A stretch of DNA of 64,000 nt from Tolypocladium sp. Sup5 PDA-1 (lineage: Eukaryota > Ascomycota > Sordariomycetes > Hypocreales > Ophiocordycipitaceae), in NCBI GenBank assembly GCA_000750105.3, contig JPHH03000041.1, positions 247,534-311,533 of the forward strand, written 5' to 3'. Each line of letters begins with the position of its first letter. Within the stretch, counting starts at the first letter, position 1. This document shows positions 46,548 to 57,112 of this stretch, in pieces. A program made the translations under genes and the position numbers. The notes under the pieces were generated by a model. It was not told the origin of the DNA and searched no databases. It was given only the letters and a program-made list of their open reading frames with translations.

Positions 46548-47442
46548 ATTGTGTATGGACTTTTGGAAATAAAGATACGAGATATGAGATATGTCTCTTC
46601 CATTGCAGTGGTGCTGTGACACTGTACATGCAATTTGAGCCTCGTGAGGCTTCAACAGAGGCCAAAAATGGAACATGGCCAAGTATAAGAGCCGATCTGC
46701 CGTCACAGCTCATTGAGTTACCGGGGTCTCGGCGGCCTCCACTCCACTGCGGCAATGACGGCTAGCCGCTGGGGCCGGAGGTGGGATGAAGTGGGGAGGC
46801 GCATCGGTCGGGACTCCGGCACCGCGGATGGAGCTGGAGCTTGGAGCTCGTTGGACCAGCCAAAGCCAGCCTCTCTTGACCCCTCTGCCTGCGCCATCAC
46901 GGATCAGCGCGCGCATTGGGGCCCAAATAGCATCGAGCGCGAGCGTGGGCCGACCGATCCGAATGCTGGGGGTGCCGAAACCTGCAAGGCCCCTTGTCGC
47001 AGCTCAACGGTGCTGGCTCTGGCGCGTGTAAGTGGTGGTCCGCTGCGTGCGTCGAGCTGGGGCTGGGATTGGGGCAGCATGAGGCGAAGCTAATGTCGAG
47101 TCCCCTTGGGCTGCGGCATCCGTGCCGCAATAGTGGGATGGGGAGACCAAGTAATTGACGGAGCTTGTCGAGCTGTTTCGTGTGCGTCGGTGACGTTGAT
47201 CCGAGCTGGATCGGATCGGCTCATCATCAAGGTTCAGCCAGCTACGTTGCGAAGTACCTACATCGTATTTCAGCGACCCCTCCATCGCTGCCCCTCCATC
47301 CTCCATCCCCCATCCCCCATCCCTCTCTCCCTCTCCTCTCCCCATAACAATCCTCAACTTTTACATTGACAGAAAGGCGTGCCTCTACGCCCAGCTTCTC
47401 TTAACAATCTCCTTCATACACAACCTCCATACAATCGCCACC
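46548..47442. other. Intergenic, promoter of glutamate decarboxylase
   Basis: 895 bp with no supportable gene. The last 160 bases contain a long CT-rich tract (47281-47345) before the start codon. Confidence 0.5.
47281..47345 (+). promoter_or_regulatory. CT-rich initiator-type tract
   Basis: About 65 bases almost purely C and T, with repeated CCATCCCCCAT-like units, ending about 100 bp before the glutamate decarboxylase ATG. Such pyrimidine tracts often mark transcription start regions of strongly expressed filamentous fungal genes. Confidence 0.5.
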
Positions 47443-49270
47443 ATGGTCCACCTCACCGCCATCCACCACGCCAACGGCAAGAGCAAGGCTTCCGAGGCCG
47501 CCCTGAAGCTCGCCGACAAGGCCCAGAGCCTGCTGCACCTCTCGAGCGACACCGACGAGTTCACTACTAGCGTCTACGGCTCGCGCTTCGCCGGCGAGGA
47601 CCTTCCTAAGCTCAAGATGCCCGAGGGCCAGATGCCCCGCGAGATTGCCTACCGCATGATCAAGGACGACCTCAGCCTCGACAACAACCCCAAGCTCAAG
47701 TAAAAACACCCCGCTGCTACCTATCACAGGAACTGGGGCTAATCTTGTTGACGGTGAACAGCTTGGCCTCCTTTGTTACGACTTACATGGTTCGTCTCCC
47801 GAGTCGAAGCTCCGTCTGAGAGCTGAGCTGGAGCCGAGATCTGGCCACTAACACCAACACCCACAGGAAGAAGAGGCCGAGAAACTCATGACAGAGTCCA
47901 TGTCCAAAAACTTCATCGACTACGAAGAGTACCCCCAGTCCGCCGACATCCAGAACCGCTGCGTCAACATGATCGGCGACCTCTTCCACGCCCCCAGCGG
48001 CAGCGCCATCGGCACCTCGGCCGTCGGCTCCTCCGAGGCCATCATGCTCGCCGTCCTGGCCATGAAGCGGCGCTGGAAGATGGCCCGCCAAGCCGCCGGC
48101 AAGAGCACCGAGCACCCCAACCTCATCATGTCCTCGGCCGTCCAGGTCTGCTGGGAAAAGGCCACCCGCTACTTTGAGATTGACGAGAAGTTTGTCTACT
48201 GCACCCCCGAGCGCTTCGTCATCGACCCCGACGAGATGGTGTCTCTGGTCGACGAGAATACCATTGGCTGCGTGCTGATCCTCGGCACCACGTACACGGG
48301 CGACTACGAGGATGTAAAGGCCGTCAACGACCTGCTGGTCAAGAAGAACATGGACATTCCGATCCACGTCGATGCCGCCAGCGGCGGTTTCGTCGCCCCC
48401 TTTGTCGTGCCCGACCTGCAGTGGGATTTCCGCTGCGAAAAGGTCGTCTCGATCAACGTCTCTGGCCACAAGGTACACCGATCTCCTTCAACCATGTCCC
48501 AAAGATCTGGATACTGACCTCTCGCAGTATGGCCTGGTCTACCCCGGTGTCGGCTGGATCCTCTGGCGAGCCACAGAGTACCTCCCCCAGGACCTCGTCT
48601 TCAACATCGACTACCTCGGCGCCCAGCAGTCCTCCTTCACCCTCAACTTCTCCAAGGGCGCCTCCCAGGTCATCGGCCAGTACTACCAGCTCATCCGCCT
48701 CGGCAAGCACGGCTACCGCGCCATCATGAGCAACCTGACCCGCACCGCCGACTACCTGACCGAGTCGCTCGAGGCCCTCGGCTTCGTCATCATGTCCCAG
48801 CGCTCCGGGCGCGGCCTCCCGCTCGTCGCCTTTCGCTTCCCCGGCCCTAACGAGGGCGGCAAGGAGGACAGGCAATTTGACGAGTTTGCCCTCGCGCACC
48901 ACCTGCGCTCCCGCGGCTGGGTCGTGCCGGCGTACACCATGGCCCCGAACACCAACAGGCTCAAGATGCTGCGCGTCGTCGTGCGCGAGGACTTTTCACG
49001 GAGCAGGTGCGACTTGTTGATCGACGATATCAAGCTGTGCTGCGGCCTGCTCGAGCAGTCGGACCGGGAGACGGTCAAGCGACAGGAGGAATACATCAAA
49101 GCACACGTCACGGCGAGTGGACGGCACAGGCACTCCAAGAACAAGACCCATGAGTACGAGGTATACACTGTCACCAACTTGCTATCGAGAAGTTCCTTTG
49201 CTAACAAACCACCCAGAACGAACAGCACTCTCTCCAGGGCAAGACGGGCAAGACGCACGCTGCTTGCTAG
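47443..49270 (+). CDS. GAD1: Glutamate decarboxylase
   Basis: PLP enzyme converting glutamate to GABA and CO2 in the GABA shunt; cytosolic, linked to stress tolerance and conidiation in fungi. Five exons (47443-47699, 47762-47789, 47867-48472, 48528-49160, 49217-49270) give 525 aa. Exon 2 is only 28 bp; joining exons 1-3 gives NLASFVTTYM followed by EEEAEKLMTESMSKNFIDYE, the group II decarboxylase N-terminus. Also visible: QNRCVNMIGDLFHAP, HVDAASGGFVAPF and the PLP lysine (about 297) in INVSGHKYGLVYPGVGW. The last exon is short and gives the end GKTGKTHAAC, typical of fungal enzymes. Reading through the last intron would add an unlikely Arg-rich tail. The start has a near-ideal context (GCCACCATGG), and a CT-rich tract precedes it. 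It converges with the secreted protein gene. Confidence 0.96.
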
Positions 49271-49555
49271 AGCAACATGTAGAAGCGACAAAAAAAAATG
49301 ATGAAGCAACGGATATGCCGATGCGATTAATCTTGTGACCATACTCTGAATTGAAACCAACGATGCAAAGTACACTTGGTTGAAAAAGTGACTTAGCCAA
49401 ACGACGGGAACGACAGACTTGACAAGTACAGCAACAAAACATGAGCACCAACAAAGCATGAGCATCGCCACCTCCCATCCCCCCTCCCTTGTCATGTCGT
49501 GAGTGACATCTGCACCCAAGTCTCCCTAGGCTTGCCCTTGGACCTCCTGGGAATC
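49271..49555. other. Convergent intergenic region, 285 bp
   Basis: 3' flanks of glutamate decarboxylase (plus) and the secreted protein (minus). An A9 run (49292-49300) lies about 20 bases after the GAD stop. Confidence 0.45.
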
Positions 49556-50551
49556 TCAGTCTCCTTTCTCCCTAGGCCTACCCTTATTCGCACTGGGAAG
49601 CTCTGGATACTTGTCGTGCCAGGGCCAGTGCCATCCATGTCCCCAGCCCTCGGTGAACTGACCATACATGCCACGATAGTCCTGTCGCTGGCCGTCATCG
49701 TCCTCTCCGACGGTCTTGACGGGCTCCCAGGCGGCCTCCATGTACAGCTCCTCGGGGGTCTTGTCAAAGTCCCCCTTGGGCTCGTTGCGGTTTATCCTGC
49801 CGCGGTTCTTGGGGTCGTCAAATCTGGGGCCCTTGCGTCTGTTGGGGTAGATGTCGCCCCAGCGGCGGCACACCTTCTCGCCCTTCCACATGCGGCCGTA
49901 CTCCTTGTTCCAGTCGCTGATCCAGACGTAGCCGGCGGAGTCGCCGCACGTCTTGTTCATGAGGGCCTCTGCGGCCTTGAACTCGGCCTCGGCGCAGGTG
50001 GCGTGTCCCAGGGAGGTGACGCGGCGCTGGCAGACGTAGGCCATGACGTTGCCGTTGAGGGCCATGCTGACGTGGCCCTCGATGAACTGGAAGGCGTCGC
50101 AGTAGTTGTAGAGGCCGAGCTTGCTGGCGCGGTAGTCGTCGGCGAGGAGCGGATAGTTGAGGGGACCGTACGGGCGGGTGTGGACGCACTGCGTCTGGGG
50201 GTTGGGCAGGGGGAGGTGCTGCTTGGAGAAGGAGTCATAGGCGACGTCCATCATGGTGCCGTTGGCGTCGTCGACGAGGAACGTGTACTCGCCGGTGCCC
50301 TGACGCTTCTCGATCGTGTGCCAGCGCTTGTTGTGGGGGGCCCAGCGGCGCATGTGGTGGCTGCCGTTTTGGTGCACGGTGATGCTGTAGTGCCCGTCGG
50401 GGAGGTTCGGGTCGACTTCGAAGCCGTCGAAGGCCGGTGATGCCGAGGCCGAGGCCGAGGCCGACGACGACGACGACGACGAACCTGGAGCTGGTGCGGC
50501 GAGGGCGAAGCTTATGATCGCTGCCGCAGCGGCGGGAGTGAGGAGCTTCAT
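49556..50551 (-). CDS. Predicted secreted six-cysteine protein, function unknown
   Basis: Single exon, 331 aa. The start at 50551 is chosen because it opens a clear signal peptide (MKLLTPAAAAAIISFALA, cleavage likely before APAPG); the frame upstream has no ATG. A Ser/Ala tract encoded by a short tandem repeat follows, then a compact region. That region holds six cysteines, enough for three disulfides, in the contexts TQCVH, NYCDA, YVCQR, ATCAE, NKTCG and KVCRR. The C-terminus is Trp/Gly/Pro-rich (TEGWGHGWHWPW) and charged. I do not recognise a family. The secretory signal and even cysteine number suit an extracellular protein, possibly an effector or cell-wall protein; that is inference. The plus-strand frame of 313 codons in the same place is its GC3 mirror. 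Confidence 0.75.
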   Translation of the reverse strand: MKLLTPAAAAAIISFALAAPAPGSSSSSSSASASASASPAFDGFEVDPNLPDGHYSITVHQNGSHHMRRWAPHNKRWHTIEKRQGTGEYTFLVDDANGTMMDVAYDSFSKQHLPLPNPQTQCVHTRPYGPLNYPLLADDYRASKLGLYNYCDAFQFIEGHVSMALNGNVMAYVCQRRVTSLGHATCAEAEFKAAEALMNKTCGDSAGYVWISDWNKEYGRMWKGEKVCRRWGDIYPNRRKGPRFDDPKNRGRINRNEPKGDFDKTPEELYMEAAWEPVKTVGEDDDGQRQDYRGMYGQFTEGWGHGWHWPWHDKYPELPSANKGRPREKGD

Positions 50552-51024
50552 GATGAGCGTGATGAGAGTGTTGCTCAAGTGCTGATACCAGAAGCAGCTC
50601 TCTCGTGCCGAAACCCAGCCCCAAGAGGAGGAGGAGGAAGAAATAAACAGCGCCGAAGACCGGTAGGCAACGAGTCTTTATACCCGTAACCATGTAAACA
50701 AGATCAGCGACCTAGGGGAAGTGGAACTCAAACCTTTGCAGTCATTCGGGCAACCAGGCAACACGAACGCCTCCGAAAAGCTTGTCAGCCAAGATCACGA
50801 ATCACCTCGCAGATGGCAGAACACTAAAGACCAAAAAAGGGAGGCCAGGGATAAAGACGGGCATAGAATAAAATAGAATCCAGAATTCGACGGTCGAATA
50901 GTCGATTCATTGGCTGCCGTGTAGAGGCCATCGTGATGGACCTCGTGCCTGATCTATATGTGCTCTTAAAAATTTGAACCCAAAAAGTATGATCCCGGCG
51001 GAAAACGCCACAAACAACACACAA
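50552..51024. other. Intergenic, 473 bp
   Basis: Promoter region of the secreted protein and 3' flank of the acetylornithine aminotransferase gene. No gene or repeat seen. Confidence 0.5.
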
Positions 51025-52547
51025 CTACACCCGCGTAGCCGCAATCGCCTCTTCCAGAATGTCCAGGCCCTGGTTAATCTCGTCTTCCGTAATGGTCAGG
51101 CTCGGCACGAACCGCAGCGTGTTGGTTCCAGCCGTGATGATGAGCAGGCCCCTCTCCCGAGCGGCCTTGAGGATGTCGCTCGGGTCCTCGGTCAGCTGCA
51201 GGCCCAGGATCAGGCCCCTGCCGCGCGTCTCGGCGACGAGGTCCGGGAAGCGGGTCTGCATCTTCTTGAAGCGGTCCTGGAAAACCACGGACTTGGCCAG
51301 GACGTCCTTCTTGAGCTGGGGCTCGGACAGGCGCGAGACCATGTAGTGCGCGAGGCGGCACGCCAGCGGGTTGCCGCCAAACGTCGTGCCGTGGTCGCCG
51401 ACCTTGATCTTCTCGCTGACGTGCTTGTTGACCAGCACAGCGCCGATGGGGAACCCGTTGCCCAGGGCCTTGGCCGTGGTGAGGATATCGGGATGGGCCT
51501 CCTTGGGAAGGTTTCCGTGCGCCCAGAAGGTGCCGGTTCGGGACAGACCGCACTGGATCTCGTCGTATATCAGCACGGCACCGACCTCTCGGCACCGCTT
51601 GGCCAGGGCGACGAGAAACTCCTCGCTGGCAGTCTGCACACCTCCCTCTCCCTGGATGGGTTCAATGATGACGCCGCACGTCTTGTCCGTCACCAGGTCG
51701 TTGATGGCGGCGACGTCGTTGTACGTGCCCAGCTTGAACCCGGGGACCATGGGCGAGAAGGGCTTCTGGTACTTGGGGTTGTGCGTCGCCGAGAGGCTGC
51801 CCATGGTGCGGCCGTGGAAGGCGTTGTTAAAGGACACAAACTCGTACTTTTCGCCCGAGGGATCGACGACCTTGCCGACTTTTCGCGCAAACTTGATGGC
51901 GGCCTCGTTGGCCTCGGAGCCCGAGTTGCACACAAAGACGGAGTTGGCGTCGTGCATACACCCCGACTCAACGGTCTTGTCGACGAGCAGTTTCGACAGT
52001 GCTCCCGTCCAGGGATTGTAGTATAGGTTCGAAGCGTGGACAAGCGTCTTGGCCTGCGATAATGTGGTTAGCCACATGCCGACTGCTTGAGTGAGTCAAT
52101 TGGATGTCAAGTGCGCACCTGGTCGGCAAGGATCCTCGTAAACTCCGGGTCACAGTGCCCCAGGGCAGTGACGGCGATGCCAGCCGTAAAGTCGAGGTAC
52201 TTGCGGTTCTCGACGTCCCAGAGCCACGAGCCCTCGCCTTGGACGAAGACGGGCGGCGGTCGGGCGTACGTGGCTACCATGTACGGCGCATGCTCGTTGA
52301 CGAGAGCAGCGCTCGGGGAGTCCACCTTGGGATCGGGATTCGGCAGCGCAGCGTCTCTCTATTGCAGCATCTCCAGTCAGAAGCGTCCATGTATCGTGAA
52401 CCGTGGCACCTGACTCACCTTGATCGTCTGCTGCACGCTGTCTGCCAGGCTCGAGGCAAAGCGCCGCCGCGAGACCCGCGGGGCCCCAGATGTCCAGGAC
52501 CCGGCCAGGGCGGCCAATTGGCGTCGGAGAGGGAGTTTCAGAGCCAT
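51025..52547 (-). CDS. ARG8: Acetylornithine aminotransferase, mitochondrial
   Basis: Fourth step of ornithine/arginine synthesis: converts N-acetylglutamate semialdehyde and glutamate to N-acetylornithine and 2-oxoglutarate in the mitochondrial matrix. Minus-strand exons 52419-52547, 52119-52358 and 51025-52053 give 465 aa. Exon 1 was found by frame: it encodes MALKLPLRRQLAALAG and then PRVSRRRFASSLADSVQQTI, a typical mitochondrial presequence. A longer frame over the same bases (from 52641) does not join to exon 2. Class III motifs: LWDVENRKYLDFTAGIAV, NSGSEANEAAIKFARK, FHGRTMGSLSAT, EPIQGEGGV, YDEIQCGLSRTG, PLP lysine 318 in TTAKALGNGFPIGA, and GTTFGGNPLAC. The acceptor of intron 1 is an ATAG. 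Confidence 0.94.
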
Positions 52548-53841
52548 TTCTCCCAATTGCCTGCTGTACGGGGCCTGTAGAAGTCGCAGTGTAGCATCGA
52601 CGAGGAGGGGCTCGAGATGGGGATGGGAAGGGCGTCGACATTTATTGCGGGAGTCTTATCGATAAAGCTCCGGTACCGCTATGCGCTGTCCTGTCATTCA
52701 TGCGTGCGCTTTGTCACAAATCCGCGCATCTCTACCTGTGTCTTGGCAATGGACCATCAGAGTAATAAACTTGCCTATTTAATCCTGGTGAAGTGACTCA
52801 AGTCTCGGAATCCGCAAGGCGTATGTACGAAGTATATGTCGCTTGCTGATCAAGTCGACTCAGCCAAGTCCACGCTGACTGAGCCATGCACGGATGCCTA
52901 CTCCGTAGTATGGATTGTGAGCCCGACGCCGGCCACACCATTGCTGTACCGGCGACAGACGGGAGGTGGGGTCGAACAAGTGGGCCCTCGGCAGACTGGC
53001 TACGGCAGACTTGGCCGAAAGCATCCCGACTCCTGATTCCACGCAAGATGTTGCAAACGATGCAGCTCGACCAACCCTTGCTCGAGGATGGGAGCTTGTG
53101 TAACCTGGGTATGGTGTGGTATACGTGCTTCAAATTGAGCTCTCCGGAATACTGAAGAGTCTGCTGCTGTGCTCACAGCCAGTGGCTGTTGCGTAGAGCA
53201 TCAACAGAACCGGGATATATAACCAGACCTGGTTATTCATATCAACCAAGGGCATTTACTGCTCTCTTCGGGAATGCCATCGACTCAAGTTGCGTGACTG
53301 CGTATAGACCCACCACCAACAGGTTCCCATCTCGGAGAAGCCAGTCTGTGATCATGTTGAGATGGGTGAGCCCAATCCTGCAATCGAATAGAGGTAAGTC
53401 CGTCCTCGGTTACTGTGAGCATATAAAGCATACAATGCAACAATCAGGTTAGCAAAAGACTCAATAGCAGATTGAATTCATAGTCTCTGTCGTTACTGAC
53501 AAGACTGAAAGCGTTGCAGCCCCGCGTGGTTCAGGGGTCCGCTCCTAGCTTCTGTGGTTTCTGGCGGTAGGCGCCAAAGCCGGAGTTTGAGACAAGAATA
53601 TATTCCGCTCCTTCGGCCCGTCTACGAGTACTTCTGGGCTGGGGCATGCGCAAATTGAATGGTCGCCAACCCATCACACTGACGGCCGCGCAATATTTTC
53701 CGTCTGCCTCAATTTCACGCGAATCGGAACATTTTCACTCAAGACGAGACCATATCCGAGGATTGATCAGCTGATAGAGAGGCTGTACTACTCTATCAGG
53801 CCATCACGACTGAGCGAGACCAGGGATATCGGGAAACACAA
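52548..53841. other. Intergenic, 1.3 kb
   Basis: It contains the promoter of ARG8 and, further right, AT-richer DNA leading into the gene-debris region. TACGAAGTA (52826-52834) and TACTCCGTA (52899-52907) motifs are present. No gene seen. Confidence 0.5.
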
Positions 53842-54352
53842 ATGGCCTCCTTTACTGATCTGCCATTGGAGATACGGACTCATATATGGGCGTTAACGGT
53901 CGAAGCTCGGATCGTTCCCGTGCGTGTCAAGCTTGAGTGAGTCCAGGGTCTCCGGCACATCCAAAACCGTCGTCCCGCATCTGATCTCCTCGACACCGGT
54001 GCCCAAGATTCTACACATCTGCCGGGAAAGCCGTTCCCAAAACTTCTACGAGAAGTTTTTCTTATCTACAGAAACAGAAAAGGCTTATGTCTGGGTCAAC
54101 CTCGATATCGATATCATCGATATTGGAAACCATTATAATTACGACGACTTTAAAGACTGTGGACGCCGTATTCGACGACTCAAATTCGAGGCGGATAATC
54201 TTTGCGAAGTTTAGTATCACAGTCGTGCTCCAAACTTGATCGTTTTCCGTAATCTACTGCAGTGCTTTGTGCTTGCTATAGATGGCTGGGAATCGTGGGA
54301 GGACGCATATCATGAACATGATTGGGTGGAAGATTTACGACGGCGTCTTTGA
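53842..54352 (+). pseudogene. Broken 2EXR-domain gene
   Basis: The reading frames match the fungal 2EXR domain (function unknown, expanded in filamentous ascomycetes). The start encodes FTDLPLEIRTHIWAL (first EXR motif), then a stop after VRVKLE. The next part, in another frame, has KILHICRESR (second EXR motif) and continues to a TAG at 54212-54214. After that stop, the same frame goes on with IVFRNLLQCFVLAIDGWESW and EDAYHEHDWV, as intact family members do, to a stop at 54350-54352. So one frameshift (about 53936) and one nonsense codon break it. An 88-bp intron (53920-54007) could explain the first break but not the second. I therefore call it a pseudogene. Confidence 0.62.
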
Positions 54353-54807
54353 CGCCGGATCGAAGGAGCTTGTTGCTAGCGACGTGTTTAGCGGCAAGGC
54401 AGTTCTCGACACCACGTTTGAGGATGTCATCATGGAGGCCGATATCACTCTCCCCGAGTCTAGCAGCGGCAACGGCGGCTTTACCTATATTCCGAGCCGC
54501 TAACCTGGGCACTGGTCCCGATGCTTGCAACGGCTACTATGCCGGAATTGGGACTAATGGCATCGTGACTCTTGGTCAAGCCAACGGCTCTTGGAAAGAG
54601 CTCAGTACTGCGGCCATGGATATCCGCGCTGGCCAGAAGTATCATATGAAGATCCGAGCAATTGGCGACTCGCTTGATGGCTTTGTGAATGATATTGGTA
54701 TGCCGAAGATAAGTATCAAGGAAGGGAGTTTTAAGAGAGGTGTGACAGGCGTGCGAGTTTTCCGCACGGGGGCAAAAGTGGACAACTACAGGGTGCAGAA
54801 GAGGTGA
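54318..54807 (+). pseudogene. Frameshifted fragment of a lectin-like (concanavalin-type) glycosidase module
   Basis: Begins GWKIYDGVFDAGSKELVAS and continues through DTTFEDVIMEADITLPESS in one frame. After NGG it shifts frame (about 54475-54485) to IFRAANLGTGPDACNGYYAG, then SWKELSTAAMDIRAGQKYHM and VRVFRTGAKVDNYRVQKR. This is the laminin-G/concanavalin-like domain often found at the C-terminus of fungal secreted glycoside hydrolases (for example family 43-type proteins and 3-keto-disaccharide hydrolase-like modules). The catalytic part is absent. Its 5' end overlaps the last 35 bases of the 2EXR remnant in a different frame, so the two fragments were probably joined by a rearrangement. The extra bases at the frameshift look like a small insertion. 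Confidence 0.6.
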
Positions 54808-55032
54808 TAGACAATCAGACAACCCTTGCCAAAATGCAAGGCCATTAGGGGAAAATAGTTGAACATTTACCGTTCCGGCTTTGTTCATAATAATTATTTC
54901 ACGTACCGAAGCGTGTAGAAAGAACCAGAGAATGTGGGTTGGACGTTGTTCATGCTTGACGCGCCAGTTCGGTCAGGCTCTCTTAGATTTACACTACACA
55001 CAACACCACGCTCCGCATGAGAAGTTTGCAAA

Positions 55033-55305
55033 TCATCTCTCCCCTCGGCGAATGGCCACAACCACTTCTTTCCACTGATCACCTTCACCATGCAGCCCTT
55101 GCACACCTGGCGGACCCTGCTCACCACGGGGGCCTTGGCTGCCGGGGGGGCCTAAGGAACCCGGGGGATCTTGTATTCCAGAGAGGCCGGGATCTCCTCG
55201 ACATCCGTGGTCTCCCGGGGGTCCCGTTGGTGCAACGACTTGCCCGAGAACGGACGTAGTCACCTTCAACTGCTCAACACCCAAGACGCCGTCAACAAGA
55301 GGCAT
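55033..55305 (-). pseudogene. Collagen-like (Gly-X-Y) gene fragment
   Basis: From an ATG at 55305 the minus strand encodes 90 aa: MPLVDGVLGVEQLKVTTSV, then 16 consecutive triplets of which 15 begin with Gly (GPP, GDH, GCR, GDP, GLS, then a DPP, then GSL, GPP, GSQ and so on), then a charged end. Upstream, another frame carries DLVGALRVANLQD and GTPVGPV, suggesting that the original gene extended to about 55420 and is frameshifted. No signal peptide is visible in what remains. Collagen-like proteins occur on hyphal surfaces of some Hypocreales. It could instead be a small intact gene. Confidence 0.45.
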
Positions 55306-55869
55306 TGCACACGCCAAATTTCGGACAGTCTTGAAGGTTCGCGACCCGTAAAGCGCCTACGAGGTCTTCGCTGGTGCTTGACAGGTCCAACAGGCGTACC
55401 TATGCATCGTGGGTGTGACTGGAGAGATAGTGTATCGTAAAGCCGGGCGGGATCGAGAGGAGCTTTGACCGGGTAAGAATTGCGCCTTGGCAATCCGCCC
55501 GTCTCCATGGCTGCTGAACATCATGAAGAGTTGAAGAGGCAGTCCAGGCTGATATTAATAGGCTCCGTCCTCATCCCAGGATCAGCAAGTACACCATAGG
55601 AAGCTGCGCAGGGGAGATAACTAGGTATTAGTCCGTATGTACATCCACAATGCGCCACAGCCGCCCGTTGCGTGCTAAGCAAACTGGAATAACATGCATG
55701 GATAAAATGCAGACACTCATTTCCCCTATTACTGTACGAAGTAGCTGTATGTCTGTACATTCGATACGGATCTTAGTATGCAACCAGAACGCCATGAAAT
55801 CCGAGCCCTCGAGCCTGGCTCCCTTGTTTGTTGCCGCCCATCTCCAGTCCCTCAACTCCACGCAGCCGC
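55306..55869. other. Intergenic, 564 bp
   Basis: Possible upstream debris of the collagen-like fragment to about 55420, then the 3' flank of ATG27. TACGAAGTA occurs at 55735-55743. No intact gene. Confidence 0.4.
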
Positions 55870-57112
55870 CTAGACCGCGCTGTACCCGCCCCGGCTACCC
55901 GTCCCCTGAACCGAGTTGAGGACTCGCCTCACCCAGTCCTTCAGCAGGTACGGGACGTCGCGGATGGTGTCGCCGTGGGGGAGCAGGTCCCAGCCCCGGG
56001 CCCCGTACCGGTTGTAGTTGAGCCAGGACCCGAAAATCAGATACGCGGCGATGCCCAGGAAGACGCTACATTCCCGTCAGCAAAATGCTTATGTGCGCAC
56101 GCATGGGTGGCATGGTCGACTCACATGATGACAAACCAGGTGAAGAATCCCCAATGGCTGCTGGTGTTGCCGCCCTCATCCTCGCCGTCGTTGGGGTCCC
56201 GCTTCTCGCATGCGTATTTGGTGTGCCAAGTCAGGCGCAGGACATCGACATCCTTTTCCATCTGGTAGCTCTCCCACACAAGGGCGGCGTCCTTGTTCTT
56301 CAACTGGTGCTCGATGCTCGACTTTTCCTTGCCATCATCGCCGCCGTCATCGCCGCCCTTGTTGTCGTCGCCCTTCTTGTCATCATCCTTCTTGTCGTCG
56401 CCCTTCTTATCGTCGCCCTTCTTATCCTCGTCCTTGCCGTCGTCGCTCTTGTCCTCGGCCTGACGTCGTAGCTTCGTATCCTTCTCGTACTTGTCCTCCG
56501 CCTCCCACTCGCCCTCGTCTCCCTTCCTCTCCGGGTCACAGAGGAACTCGATGATGGCCCTCTGCTCACGGCGGTCCTTGACAGCGCCGTCCAGGGGATG
56601 CTTGCCGCCCTTCAGCACCAGCCGCAAGCCTTCCTTCTGGGAATCGCTGTTGGAGTCGCTCGTCTTGAGCCGTGTAGCCTCGTATTCGAACTGCGATCCG
56701 CCGACGTTTTCCAGCGATCCCGCTATGGCCACAACCTCATCTATCGTGTCCGTCTCTCCTTTCAGGAGGCGCGTGATGGCACACACTGGCGCACGGTTAG
56801 CCCAGGCCGCCAGATCCCACCAGGTCGACGACCAGGGTGCTTACCTCTAGTTCCGTTCGGGCATTCCTCCGTCTTCTTGCCTTTCCCGCTCTTCTTCAAC
56901 GGCTTGCAAATGTCCAGGGTATAGGTCGTGTTGTGGTGAGCGTCGGGAATCGATTCGTATCGTGACGTAACAACCGAGTGCGGACCTCCGAGCTTCGAGA
57001 GATCGAAACTGTGGTCATCGATCCGGATATTTTCGCAATTCAGCTGCGCCCAGCTCGGCAGCGGCGCGAGGAGGAGGGAGAGGGCGAATGCCGATAATTG
57101 TGGCGGATACAT
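55870..57112 (-). CDS. ATG27: Autophagy-related protein 27 (Atg27), type I membrane protein
   Basis: Cycles between Golgi, endosome and vacuole and supports Atg9 vesicle movement in autophagy and the Cvt pathway. Minus-strand exons 56845-57112, 56125-56785 and 55870-56065 give 374 aa. Signal peptide about 1-22 (MYPPQLSAFALSLLLAPLPS), then a lumenal mannose-6-phosphate-receptor-homology domain with paired cysteines (LNCENI, LDICKPL, EECPNG, FLCDPE, KYACEKR). One transmembrane segment (FFTWFVIIVFLGIAAYLIFG) is rebuilt by the last splice. A cytosolic tail ends exactly in YSAV, the known vacuolar sorting motif of Atg27. The lumenal domain carries an Asp/Lys-rich repeat insertion (units of GDDKK, about 185-215) that looks lineage-specific. 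The start and all three joins are well supported. Confidence 0.93.

Noticed and set aside
49499..50440. 313-codon plus-strand frame opposite the secreted protein
   Set aside because: Val/Ala/Gly-rich mirror frame; the minus strand has the signal peptide and cysteine pattern.
50974..52026. 350-codon plus-strand frame opposite ARG8
   Set aside because: Antisense shadow of a conserved aminotransferase.
53920..54007. Intron to rescue the 2EXR gene
   Set aside because: Splice signals and phase are possible, but the later in-frame TAG at 54212 remains and conserved sequence continues past it.
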